Source of the DNA: an uncultured Clostridia bacterium
Lineage (GTDB): Bacteria > Bacillota_A > Clostridia > Christensenellales > CAG-138
Direction: 5' to 3'
DNA: 7,294 bases
Assembly: GCA_937877295.1 (NCBI GenBank)
Contig: CALFIV010000060.1
Location: 1 to 7,294, forward strand
Part shown: positions 1 to 6,320 of the stretch, piece after piece
Numbering within the stretch: the stretch's first letter is position 1
Layout: every line of letters begins with the position of its first letter
Notes under the pieces: generated by a model
What the model was told of the DNA's origin: nothing
Databases searched by the model: none
The model's input: only the letters and a program-made list of their open reading frames with translations
Translations under genes and position numbers: made by a program

Positions 1-40
1 CTGATACTATAATATTCTTGTATGACATCATAATAAACCG

Positions 41-70
41 ATTATACATCGAATATCCATTTAATTACAA
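41..70 (-). promoter_or_regulatory. Candidate leftward promoter
   Basis: Read on the minus strand there is TTGTAA (65-70, 4 of 6 matches to TTGACA), an 18-base spacer, then a perfect TATAAT (41-46). It lies beyond the terminator of the small leftward gene, so it would start a new transcript for a gene off the left edge. The surrounding DNA is extremely AT-rich, so a chance match is quite possible. Confidence 0.35.
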
Positions 71-126
71 GAAAAAAATATAAATTTTTCAGAAAGAAAA
101 TCGAATGAGCGATGGAATAATACGAA

Positions 127-150
127 AGATTGTTTATTAACAAACAATCT
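127..150. repeat. Perfect 9-bp inverted repeat
   Basis: AGATTGTTT and AAACAATCT face each other across the 6-base spacer ATTAAC. Neither side carries a clean T-run, so it is a poor terminator. An operator for the candidate leftward promoter about 57 bases away, or a weak RNA hairpin, are both possible. The inverted repeat itself is certain; its role is not. Confidence 0.5.
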
Positions 151-198
151 GCGCGGCTCTAGCGCCGCCCATCGGGCGGAGTCTCCGCAAATTTGCGC

Positions 199-237
199 AA
201 AAAAATCTCCCACCCGAACTTGTGGTTCGGGTGGGAG
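199..237 (-). terminator. Rho-independent terminator of the 73-aa gene
   Basis: CTCCCACCCGAAC (207-219) and GTTCGGGTGGGAG (225-237) form a perfect 13-bp GC-rich stem with the 5-base loop TTGTG. On the minus strand it is followed at once by A and seven Ts (plus-strand 199-206). It begins 17 bases beyond the stop codon of the small leftward gene. The T-run is only on the minus-strand side, so termination is directional and leftward. Confidence 0.93.
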
Positions 238-254
238 GGGAATCAGATATTCGG

Positions 255-476
255 TTATTCGTGGACGTGGTACAGGCTGTAGGCCTCCTGGTTGTTGGAG
301 ATCTGATTGCCGTCCCGGTCGTAGACCCCGCGGTAGGTGATCACGGACATGCCGCTCTGGTAGTAGGTCATGCGCACGGTAGTGCCGTCCACATCCGTGC
401 CCCAGATCTCCACTGTGACGCCGCCGCCGGAAACGACGCGTTTCTTTTTTCCGTTGGAATCCGAAGAATTGTCCAT
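255..476 (-). CDS. Small conserved-looking protein of unknown function (73 aa)
   Basis: I do not recognise this family. The 73-residue product has a polar, basic N-terminus (NSSDSNGKKKR, then VVSGGG at 14-19). A short, probably beta-rich body follows, with TVEIWGTDVDGTTVRMTYY at 21-39 and an RDGNQ turn at 54-58. It ends in His-Val-His-Glu. It has no cysteine, signal peptide or membrane segment, so a soluble cytoplasmic protein is likely. Reality as a gene is well supported: a perfect minus-strand AGGAGG (485-490) sits 8 bases before the ATG, an extended -10 promoter lies just upstream, and a strong terminator follows the TAA. The unit is monocistronic, about 290 nt, and divergent from the polysaccharide operon, so a functional link to it is not implied. 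It could be a small DNA- or RNA-associated protein or an orphan regulator; nothing visible decides this. Confidence 0.85.
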   Translation of the reverse strand: MDNSSDSNGKKKRVVSGGGVTVEIWGTDVDGTTVRMTYYQSGMSVITYRGVYDRDGNQISNNQEAYSLYHVHE

Positions 477-484
477 TTCATTGT

Positions 485-512
485 CCTCCTATGGATTGTC
501 TATATTATAGCA
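485..512 (-). promoter_or_regulatory. Extended -10 promoter and Shine-Dalgarno of the 73-aa gene
   Basis: On the minus strand TGC-TATAAT (plus-strand 504-512) is a perfect extended -10 element. No good -35 is seen at the usual distance (CTTTTC with a 17-base spacer), which fits an extended -10 promoter. Transcription would start near 497, giving a leader of about 20 nt that contains the perfect AGGAGG at 485-490. Confidence 0.75.
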
Positions 513-607
513 AAATATTTCGGAAAGAAAAGAAGTTTTTGCGCCTTTCGGAAAAAAAGATGCCCTTTTAAGTTTTTTGCGCGCATTGCGACAGTATTCG
601 GCTTCGG

Positions 608-636
608 TTGACATTGACGCGCAAGTATGTTATCTT
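608..636 (+). promoter_or_regulatory. Promoter of the polysaccharide operon
   Basis: A perfect -35 TTGACA (608-613), a 17-base spacer and TATCTT (631-636) preceded by TG (628-629) make a near-consensus sigma-A promoter with an extended -10. The predicted start is near 643, about 40 nt before the first gene's ATG at 684. It is divergent from the small-gene promoter, with about 95 bp between the two -35/-10 blocks. It is the only clear promoter seen before the tightly spaced genes that follow. Confidence 0.75.
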
Positions 637-683
637 ATAGAAGGAAATTTTTAGTTCAAATTTCGCGGAAAAGGAGCAGATAT

Positions 684-1622
684 ATGCGAAATACGCAACG
701 GGACAAATTGCCTTTGATCACGGTCGTCACGCTGAGCTATCAGAGCATCCATCTGTATCACACAATCCGTTCCGTTCTCTCTCAGGATTATCCCCGGATA
801 CAATACATCATTGCCGATGACGGCTCGGAAGTGTTCGACGCCAATGCTGTTGAAGCGTTTGTTCATGCGAATAAGCGTGAAAACCTTGTTGATTTTTGCC
901 TGATTCATCATCCGCAGAACATCGGTACAGTCGCCGACTACAACGATGCGCTGATGCATGCGAAGGGCATCTATATCTTTCCGCTGTCCGGAGACGACGT
1001 CTTTCGAAACGATCGTGTTCTTTCCGAATGGACGGCTGCATTCATGCGGTCGGGCGATCCGATCATGGGCGCATGCTGTGCGAATTACGATGAAAGCCTG
1101 CGGCATTTCCGCGGGAAATGGCCGCACCGAAAGCAGATCAAGCTGCTGCTGTCCCGCGATTGGGAACAGATCTACCGCGTGCACGAAACGCAGAAGCTGC
1201 TGCCCGGCTGTACGCTTGCGCGCACAAAGGAAAGCCTCTCCTCGATCGGCCTGTTCGATACCGAGTACCGGCTTCTGGAGGACTATCCGTTCATCATGCA
1301 AGCGCTGCGTCGGCGGTTTGCCGTAGGATTCTGGCCCAAATGCGCGATCAAGCGCCGGTCCGGCGGCGTCAGCGATCCGGAAAGCAAGAACCGCGTGCTG
1401 GAGGCGGACATGGAGCATTTTTATGAAAAAGAGGTCTTTCCGTACTGCGAAAATGCGGAAGCCCTGAAGCTCCGTCTGGCGCGCGGAAAAGCCGCAAGTC
1501 TGGAAAATGCAGTGCTGCTGCGGCAATGGGAGCAGGGCTCGCTTGCGGACAAGCTGCGGCTGATGTTCAAAAAGCCGGTGTGGAGCATGAAGCGCATTGC
1601 GCATACGGTTTTTCGCATCTGA
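684..1622 (+). CDS. Family 2 (GT-A) glycosyltransferase
   Basis: Predicted cytosolic or membrane-associated inverting glycosyltransferase that would add one sugar to a lipid-linked or growing polysaccharide acceptor; donor and linkage cannot be read from the sequence. The 312-residue product opens with the GT2 strand PLITVVTLSYQ (10-20). The nucleotide-binding acidic pair is in IIADDGS (42-48), the DXD-like metal site in LSGDDVF (101-107), and the typical ED acid/base region in LLEDYPF (197-203), preceded by PGCTLAR (174-180). The last ~90 residues are basic and helical with no obvious transmembrane segment. I chose the ATG at 684 because AAGGAG (671-676) lies 7 bases upstream. An earlier in-frame ATG at 627 sits inside the promoter, upstream of the predicted transcript start. 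It is the first gene of the operon. Family assignment is secure; the role in the pathway is open. Confidence 0.88.
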   Translation: MRNTQRDKLPLITVVTLSYQSIHLYHTIRSVLSQDYPRIQYIIADDGSEVFDANAVEAFVHANKRENLVDFCLIHHPQNIGTVADYNDALMHAKGIYIFPLSGDDVFRNDRVLSEWTAAFMRSGDPIMGACCANYDESLRHFRGKWPHRKQIKLLLSRDWEQIYRVHETQKLLPGCTLARTKESLSSIGLFDTEYRLLEDYPFIMQALRRRFAVGFWPKCAIKRRSGGVSDPESKNRVLEADMEHFYEKEVFPYCENAEALKLRLARGKAASLENAVLLRQWEQGSLADKLRLMFKKPVWSMKRIAHTVFRI

Positions 1623-1647
1623 AATTTCATGGCATGGAGGAACACAG

Positions 1648-2064
1648 ATGATATCGGGTGTAGATTGGATTCGCTTTTCGTCCTTCGGCGACGAACGCGG
1701 CTCGCTCGTACCGATCGAGAACAACAAAGATATTCCGTTTCGCATCGGACGGATCTATTACATTTACAATACCAAATCGGGCGTCGTGCGGGGTAAGCAT
1801 GCGCATAAGGATCTGCATCAGGTTCTGATCTGCCTCAGCGGAAGCTGTGACATTCTGCTCGACAATGGACAGGAGCGCGAGACCGTCACGTTGAACACCC
1901 GCGAGCTGGGCATCTATATCCACGGCTTTGTCTGGCGGGAAATGCACAATTTCTCCACCGATTGCGTTCTGCTCGCGCTGGTGGACCGTCCCTATGATCC
2001 GGAGGACTATGTATTCGACTATTCCGTGGTCAAACAGTTTGCACAGGAAGGTGAACAGGAATGA
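1648..2064 (+). CDS. fdtA: dTDP-4-keto-6-deoxyhexose 3,4-ketoisomerase (FdtA/QdtA-type cupin)
   Basis: Predicted to isomerise dTDP-4-keto-6-deoxy-D-glucose to the 3-keto sugar, preparing C3 for transamination in the dTDP-Fuc3N/Qui3N branch of 6-deoxyhexose synthesis. The 138-residue product is one small cupin, matching the ~140-residue family size. Family signatures seen are [11 protein letters not shown] (14-24), [12 protein letters not shown] (29-40), RGKHAHK (48-54) and a C-terminal [14 protein letters not shown] stretch (112-125). The two histidines of RGKHAHK (51, 53) correspond to the catalytic pair known in FdtA. Start at 1648: TGGAGG (1635-1640) lies 7 bases before it; the in-frame ATG at 1597 is inside the preceding gene and lacks such a site. 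Its stop overlaps the aminotransferase start as ATGA, so the two are translationally coupled. Whether the product has galacto (FdtA) or gluco (QdtA) configuration at C4 cannot be decided by eye; the symbol is given for the family. Confidence 0.88.
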   Translation: MISGVDWIRFSSFGDERGSLVPIENNKDIPFRIGRIYYIYNTKSGVVRGKHAHKDLHQVLICLSGSCDILLDNGQERETVTLNTRELGIYIHGFVWREMHNFSTDCVLLALVDRPYDPEDYVFDYSVVKQFAQEGEQE

Positions 2065-3170
2065 ACGTACCGTTTTCGGATTTTTCGGCCATGCACAATG
2101 AGATCCGCCCCGCTTTGGACGAGGCGATCCTGCGCGTGGTAGACAGCAACTACTTTATCGGCGGCAGCGAGGTCACGGCGTTCGAAAACGCCTTTGCGCG
2201 CTACGTCGGCGTCAAGCATTGCATCGGCTGCGGCAACGGGCTCGACGCTCTGCATCTGATTCTGCGCGCCATGGAGATCGGCGCGGGTGACGAGGTCATT
2301 GTCCCTGCGCACACCTATATCGCGACAGCCCTCGCCGTCACATACGCCGGCGCGACGCCCGTCTATGTCGACGTCGATCTCGATACGTTTTGCCTCGACC
2401 CCGAAAAGCTCGAAGCTGCAATCACGCCGAAAACCAAGGCGATTCTGTTGGTCCACATCTACGGCCGGATCGGGCGGTTCGACGAGATCGAAGCGATCGC
2501 GAACCGGCACGGCTTGCCGATCGTGGAGGACTCCGCGCAGGCGCACGGCGCGCAATACAAAGGTCGCAAGGCCGGATCGCTCGGCGTGGCTTCCGGATTC
2601 AGCTTCTATCCGGGCAAAAATTTGGGCGCATTCGGCGACGCCGGCGCAGTCACGACCAACGACGATGCGCTTGCGGAAAAGGTCCGGATTCTTTCCAACT
2701 ACGGCTCAAAAGAAAAGTATCAGCATGTGCTGAAGGGAGTCAACTCCCGTCTCGACCCGATTCAGGCCGCCGTACTGTCGGTCAAGCTGCGTTCGCTCGA
2801 CAAATGGAACGCCGAACGTCAAAGAATCGCCGGCGTCTACCTTTCGGAACTGAAGGATTACGGTCTCACGCTGTCGGAGGACGATCCGGACGGGAAGAAC
2901 GTCCGTCATGTTTTCCCGATTCTCGCCGAAAACCGCGATGCGATGATGGCGTTTCTCAAGGCGGAAGGCATTCAGACGCTTGTGCATTATCCGGTGGCCA
3001 TGCATCTTCATACGGCTTATCGTGAGCTCGGCTACCGCAGGGGTGATTTCCCGGTTGCGGAACGCATCGCCGCGCAGGAGATCAGCCTGCCGATGTTTTA
3101 CGGGCTGACGGACCGCCAGATTGCAGCGACGGTTTCTGCGATCCGGACATATTTACGGAAGGACAGATAA
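2061..3170 (+). CDS. fdtB: PLP-dependent sugar-nucleotide 3-aminotransferase (DegT/DnrJ/EryC1/StrS family)
   Basis: Predicted to transfer an amino group, usually from glutamate, to the 3-keto-6-deoxyhexose made by the upstream ketoisomerase, giving dTDP-3-amino-3,6-dideoxyhexose. The 369-residue length is typical. Motifs in order: substrate/PLP region [11 protein letters not shown] (57-67), PAHTYIATA (82-90), VHIYG (131-135), the PLP-nitrogen aspartate in [10 protein letters not shown] (D157), and the Schiff-base lysine in [14 protein letters not shown] (K186). [12 protein letters not shown] (228-239) and HYPVAMHLH (309-317) are also characteristic. All core residues are present, so it should be active. 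The ATG overlaps the ketoisomerase stop by 4 bases, and the next gene starts directly after its TAA. The pairing with an FdtA-type isomerase points to C3 amination; without it the family alone would leave the position open (C3 or C4). Confidence in the aminotransferase call is near certain; the symbol is less certain because a QdtB-type product is equally possible. Confidence 0.9.
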   Translation: MNVPFSDFSAMHNEIRPALDEAILRVVDSNYFIGGSEVTAFENAFARYVGVKHCIGCGNGLDALHLILRAMEIGAGDEVIVPAHTYIATALAVTYAGATPVYVDVDLDTFCLDPEKLEAAITPKTKAILLVHIYGRIGRFDEIEAIANRHGLPIVEDSAQAHGAQYKGRKAGSLGVASGFSFYPGKNLGAFGDAGAVTTNDDALAEKVRILSNYGSKEKYQHVLKGVNSRLDPIQAAVLSVKLRSLDKWNAERQRIAGVYLSELKDYGLTLSEDDPDGKNVRHVFPILAENRDAMMAFLKAEGIQTLVHYPVAMHLHTAYRELGYRRGDFPVAERIAAQEISLPMFYGLTDRQIAATVSAIRTYLRKDR

Positions 3171-6100
3171 ATGGAATCCAACACTCAACCGACCTATCGT
3201 CTTCGCACACTGGAAGCGAAGGATGCGCCTCGCATGCTGGAATGGATGCGGGATGAAAACGCTACGCAGTATTTGCGCATCGGCGGCAGGAATGTGGCGC
3301 AGAGCGATGTGGAATCGTTCATTGCGCACGCAAACGACGCCGGCGATACGGTGCATCGCGCTGTTGTGGATTCGTCGGATACCTACCTCGGCACGATCAG
3401 TCTCAAGAACATTTCCAAGCGGCGCGACGACGCGGAATATGCGATCGCCATGCACCCCGACGCATGGGGAACAGGCGCTGCCCGCGCTGCCACCGAACAG
3501 ATCCTTTCCTACGCGTTCGATACGCTCGGTCTCGATCGCGTCTACCTGAACGTGCGCGTGGAAAACGCACGCGCCAACCGGTTTTATGAAAAGGTCGGGT
3601 TTCGATACGTGGAAACGACCGAGCTCAGTGCCGAATGCGAGCGCACGACGCTGAACTGGTACGAGATCAAACGGAACGGCGACTATGTGCTTCCGAAGGA
3701 TACAAAGATTGTCCTGTACACCGCGATTAAGGTTCCCTTCGGCGGCGGTCGGACGGTATATCTTGATTATGCCAAGTATCTCGCCTGTGAACTCGGATAT
3801 GAGACTTACTATATCGCTCCGGTATGCGGTGCGATCGAAAGTGCATATGCCCTTGAGAAGCCCGAGACGCTGCACATCATGAATGAAGATTCGGTTGATT
3901 TTAAGAGTCTTGAGGGAGCTGTGTTTTTCACAGCGATCAATCATTTGTCCTTTTTGCTTTCCAAAATCGAAGCACTGAAAAATGCACGGATTCTTCTGTA
4001 TTTCGGGCATCCGCAGATTCTGCAATGGTATAAAAACCAGTTCTTTGCGGCGCGGTTTGAAGAAAAGCCGTTCCTGAACATGCTTTGGGAAACCAACTCC
4101 GCATGCTTTCAGGACGCAAGCAACCTTGTGCCGATCAATCGCCTGTTTGAGCGTGATTTCCTGCCCGAATATGTCTCCACAATCGTTCATCAGCCGCAGA
4201 TTGACGTTGCCTCGGTGCAGCGGCAAATGCGAAAAGACGTGATCCGGATTCTTTGGCTCGGCAGACTGGATACCGACAAGATCTATTCGCTGATCAACTG
4301 CTTCGACAACATTCTGACGTCGGGATTTGATCAGGTCGTCGAGTTCCATATCGTCGGCGACGGAAATGCCCGTAACCGGATCAACATTCAAAAATATGCG
4401 CCGAAGATCCGGTTTGTATTTACTTCATTCCTGTACGGAGAAATGCGGGATCGGTATATCCTCGAAAACGCCGATTTCGTCATGTCGATGGGCATCAGCG
4501 CAATGGACTGCGCGATGATGGGCATCCCGACCGTGATCCCGATCGTCTCCCCCACGCCCTTCGGCCGGAATCAATATGTGTTTATGCAGGACGTTCCGGA
4601 TTATTCCGTCGGCTGGAACGAGGAGGATGTGGAAACGCTCGGGTTGCGCACCTATTCGATCAAGGAAGTCATCGACGCCGTCTGCGAAAGCGAAGAAGGC
4701 CGCAAAGCGCTCGGTGAAGCCGGAAGGCGTGCATGTAAAGTGATGTTTGCCGAACAGAAAATCGGCGATTTGCTGCTGCATGCGCTGACCAATACCAGGC
4801 TGACCCCGCAGGACTGCCTTGCGCTGCCGAGCATTCGCCGCCAGATGCGGTTCTATCACGCGTATTGCAAGCTGAGACACAGAAACAGCTTTGACCGCTA
4901 TCAGACCTTCACCGGATGGTTCAAGTCGAGCAGCAATTCCGGCGGCGGAAAGCTGTCCGTGATCCCTCGTGCCGTAAAGCGGATCGTATCCGCAAGACGT
5001 CGGAACAAAAAAAGCGCCTCCGCAAATGTTGCCAAGCTGGAGCGGCTGTATCGCGCATATCCCGCCAAGGTCGAGGCAGTCCGCGAGCAGGTTCGGCGGA
5101 CCGGGAAAATCAAGGTCGCGTTCCTCAATCTGTTCAACGGGGTCTTCCCGTTTCAGGCGGTCTTTGAAAAGATGCTGACGGATGAAGCGTTTGATCCGTG
5201 GATCATCGTCATCCCGAACATCTCCCGTACGCAGGAATATCAACGGGAAAAATACTTCGAAGCCTATTCGGGACTGTCCGCCACTTACGGAAATCGCGTT
5301 CTGCACGGCTTCGATTGGAGCAAGGGATCGATGCTTGAGCTGGGCGATTCCTATCAGATCGTCTGTTTCAGCAATCCGTACGACTCGCTCGTGCATGCAT
5401 TCCATCGCTCAACGTATTTTCTCAATCAAAACGTCCTGACCGTCTATGCGAACTACGGCTTCCCTGCGCTGCGATTCTGGACCGAGGTCATCCATTCTGA
5501 TTTTTACAACCACATGTGGAAGGTCTGTATCGAAACGGAATCAAACCTGCAATACCTCAAGGAGCAGGAAGCAATCAAAGGCAAGAACGGATATGTGACG
5601 GGATACATGAAGATGGACAGCCTCGCCAATCATGTGCCGGCCGTCAAGGAGCGCAAGAAAATCCTCATTTGCCCCCATCACACGGTCTGGGGCTGGGAAA
5701 CGCTGAACATCTCCAACTTTCTGCAGTATGCGGACCTGTTCATTGAGCTGCCGAAACGATTCCCGCAGATCGATTTTGTATTCCGCCCGCATCCGCTGCT
5801 GTTCGATAATCTGATCTCTCACAGCATCTGGACACAGGAGGAGATCAACGATTACCTCGGACGGCTGCAGCAGAATCCGAATATCGTCTACGACAAGAGC
5901 AGCGATTATTTCCAGACCTTTGCGGACAGCGACGCCATGATCCACGACTGCGGCTCGTTTATCGCCGAGTATCTCTATACCGAAAAGCCGTGCTGCTATA
6001 TGATGCGTTCGCCGGAGCAAACCAAAGCGACGCTGCTTCCGCTCGGCGTTCAGTGTATTGAACAGTACTATCCCGCATTGAATGCACAGGATATCATTGA

Positions 6101-6287
6101 TTTCATTCAGCATGTCGTCATCGAAGGCAACGATCCGATGAAAGCCAAGCGTGAAGCCTTCTCGCGCGAAGTATTGAAACAGTATTATCCGAATGCGGCG
6201 GACCGTCTCATCCGGCTGTTGAAAGAGGAACTGATCCCAAAAGACGGGACGAACGAGCAAAAGCCGAATCCCGGCAAAGCGAATTAA
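3171..6287 (+). CDS. Three-domain fusion: GNAT acetyltransferase, GT-B glycosyltransferase, TagB/TagF-like polyol-phosphotransferase
   Basis: A 1038-residue protein with three recognisable units. Residues ~8-168 are a RimJ/RimL-like GNAT: acetyl-CoA loop around AWGTGAARAATE (98-109), then NVRVENARANRFYEKVGF (127-144). Residues ~178-540 look like a GT4-type GT-B enzyme: KVPFGGGRTVYLDYAKYLA (187-205) opens the first lobe, ILWLGRLDTDK (360-370), EFHIVGDGNARNRI (391-404) and the donor-site stretch MGISAMDCAMMGIPTVIP (440-457) the second. A basic linker (~541-645, with SSSNSGGGK at 586-594) leads to a domain like CDP-glycerol glycerophosphotransferases (PF04464 type, ~645-1020): YANYGFPAL (759-767), CPHHTVWGW (834-842), FRPHPLLFDN (871-880) and SDAMIHDCGSFIAEYL (920-935). 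No transmembrane helix or signal peptide is seen; the basic linker may hold it at the membrane surface. The start directly follows the aminotransferase TAA, with GGAAGGA 7 bases upstream. Inferred role: acetylate the amino sugar made upstream, transfer it, and add a polyol phosphate. Substrates are unproven. Confidence 0.85.
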   Translation: MESNTQPTYRLRTLEAKDAPRMLEWMRDENATQYLRIGGRNVAQSDVESFIAHANDAGDTVHRAVVDSSDTYLGTISLKNISKRRDDAEYAIAMHPDAWGTGAARAATEQILSYAFDTLGLDRVYLNVRVENARANRFYEKVGFRYVETTELSAECERTTLNWYEIKRNGDYVLPKDTKIVLYTAIKVPFGGGRTVYLDYAKYLACELGYETYYIAPVCGAIESAYALEKPETLHIMNEDSVDFKSLEGAVFFTAINHLSFLLSKIEALKNARILLYFGHPQILQWYKNQFFAARFEEKPFLNMLWETNSACFQDASNLVPINRLFERDFLPEYVSTIVHQPQIDVASVQRQMRKDVIRILWLGRLDTDKIYSLINCFDNILTSGFDQVVEFHIVGDGNARNRINIQKYAPKIRFVFTSFLYGEMRDRYILENADFVMSMGISAMDCAMMGIPTVIPIVSPTPFGRNQYVFMQDVPDYSVGWNEEDVETLGLRTYSIKEVIDAVCESEEGRKALGEAGRRACKVMFAEQKIGDLLLHALTNTRLTPQDCLALPSIRRQMRFYHAYCKLRHRNSFDRYQTFTGWFKSSSNSGGGKLSVIPRAVKRIVSARRRNKKSASANVAKLERLYRAYPAKVEAVREQVRRTGKIKVAFLNLFNGVFPFQAVFEKMLTDEAFDPWIIVIPNISRTQEYQREKYFEAYSGLSATYGNRVLHGFDWSKGSMLELGDSYQIVCFSNPYDSLVHAFHRSTYFLNQNVLTVYANYGFPALRFWTEVIHSDFYNHMWKVCIETESNLQYLKEQEAIKGKNGYVTGYMKMDSLANHVPAVKERKKILICPHHTVWGWETLNISNFLQYADLFIELPKRFPQIDFVFRPHPLLFDNLISHSIWTQEEINDYLGRLQQNPNIVYDKSSDYFQTFADSDAMIHDCGSFIAEYLYTEKPCCYMMRSPEQTKATLLPLGVQCIEQYYPALNAQDIIDFIQHVVIEGNDPMKAKREAFSREVLKQYYPNAADRLIRLLKEELIPKDGTNEQKPNPGKAN

Positions 6288-6320
6288 ACGAAGCGACAAC
6301 CAGAAAGGAACATTGTCATC

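Larger units (their letters stand above)
1..206. other. AT-rich non-coding region with clustered inverted repeats
   Basis: No convincing gene is seen here. Positions 1-120 contain only 29 G or C bases (about 24%), far below the coding DNA to the right. From 127 onward there is a run of small inverted repeats: a 9-bp stem with a 6-base loop (127-150), CCGCCC/GGGCGG (165-179), GCGGAG/CTCCGC (around 176-188) and a 12-bp palindrome CGCAAATTTGCG (186-197). The right edge at 199-205 is the A-tract that becomes the U-tract of the leftward terminator. The region probably separates the leftward small gene from another unit off the left edge. Confidence 0.7.

Noticed and set aside
8..13. Perfect rightward TATAAT near the left edge
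   Set aside because: The -35 region is outside the window, no gene follows within reach on that strand, and such hexamers arise easily by chance in 24% GC DNA.
105..140. Eleven-codon ATG frame in the AT-rich region
   Set aside because: It is too short, has no clear ribosome binding site, and its end lies in the 127-150 inverted repeat; nothing suggests a leader peptide.
127..150. Inverted repeat considered as a second terminator
   Set aside because: The stem is AT-rich and neither side is followed by a run of Ts.
222..611. Rightward open frame of 129 codons over the small leftward gene
   Set aside because: It covers the terminator, the 73-codon gene antisense and the promoter region; its start lies within the terminator hairpin and it has no ribosome binding site or recognisable motif.
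627..683. Upstream in-frame ATG at 627 that would lengthen the family 2 glycosyltransferase by 19 residues
   Set aside because: It lies between the -35 and -10 of the likely promoter, upstream of the predicted transcript start, has no ribosome binding site, and the added residues are not part of the GT2 fold. The ATG at 684 has AAGGAG at good spacing.
1597..1647. In-frame ATG at 1597 for the ketoisomerase
   Set aside because: It lies inside the preceding gene without a ribosome binding site; the ATG at 1648 follows TGGAGG and gives the usual ~140-residue family length.
651..1745. Long leftward open frame antisense to the glycosyltransferase
   Set aside because: It mirrors a well supported GT2 gene and the start of the ketoisomerase gene, and the product shows no family motifs.
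3153..4391. Leftward open frame of 412 codons antisense to the fusion gene
   Set aside because: It is a by-product of GC-rich codon use in the real gene; no motif or clear promoter was seen.
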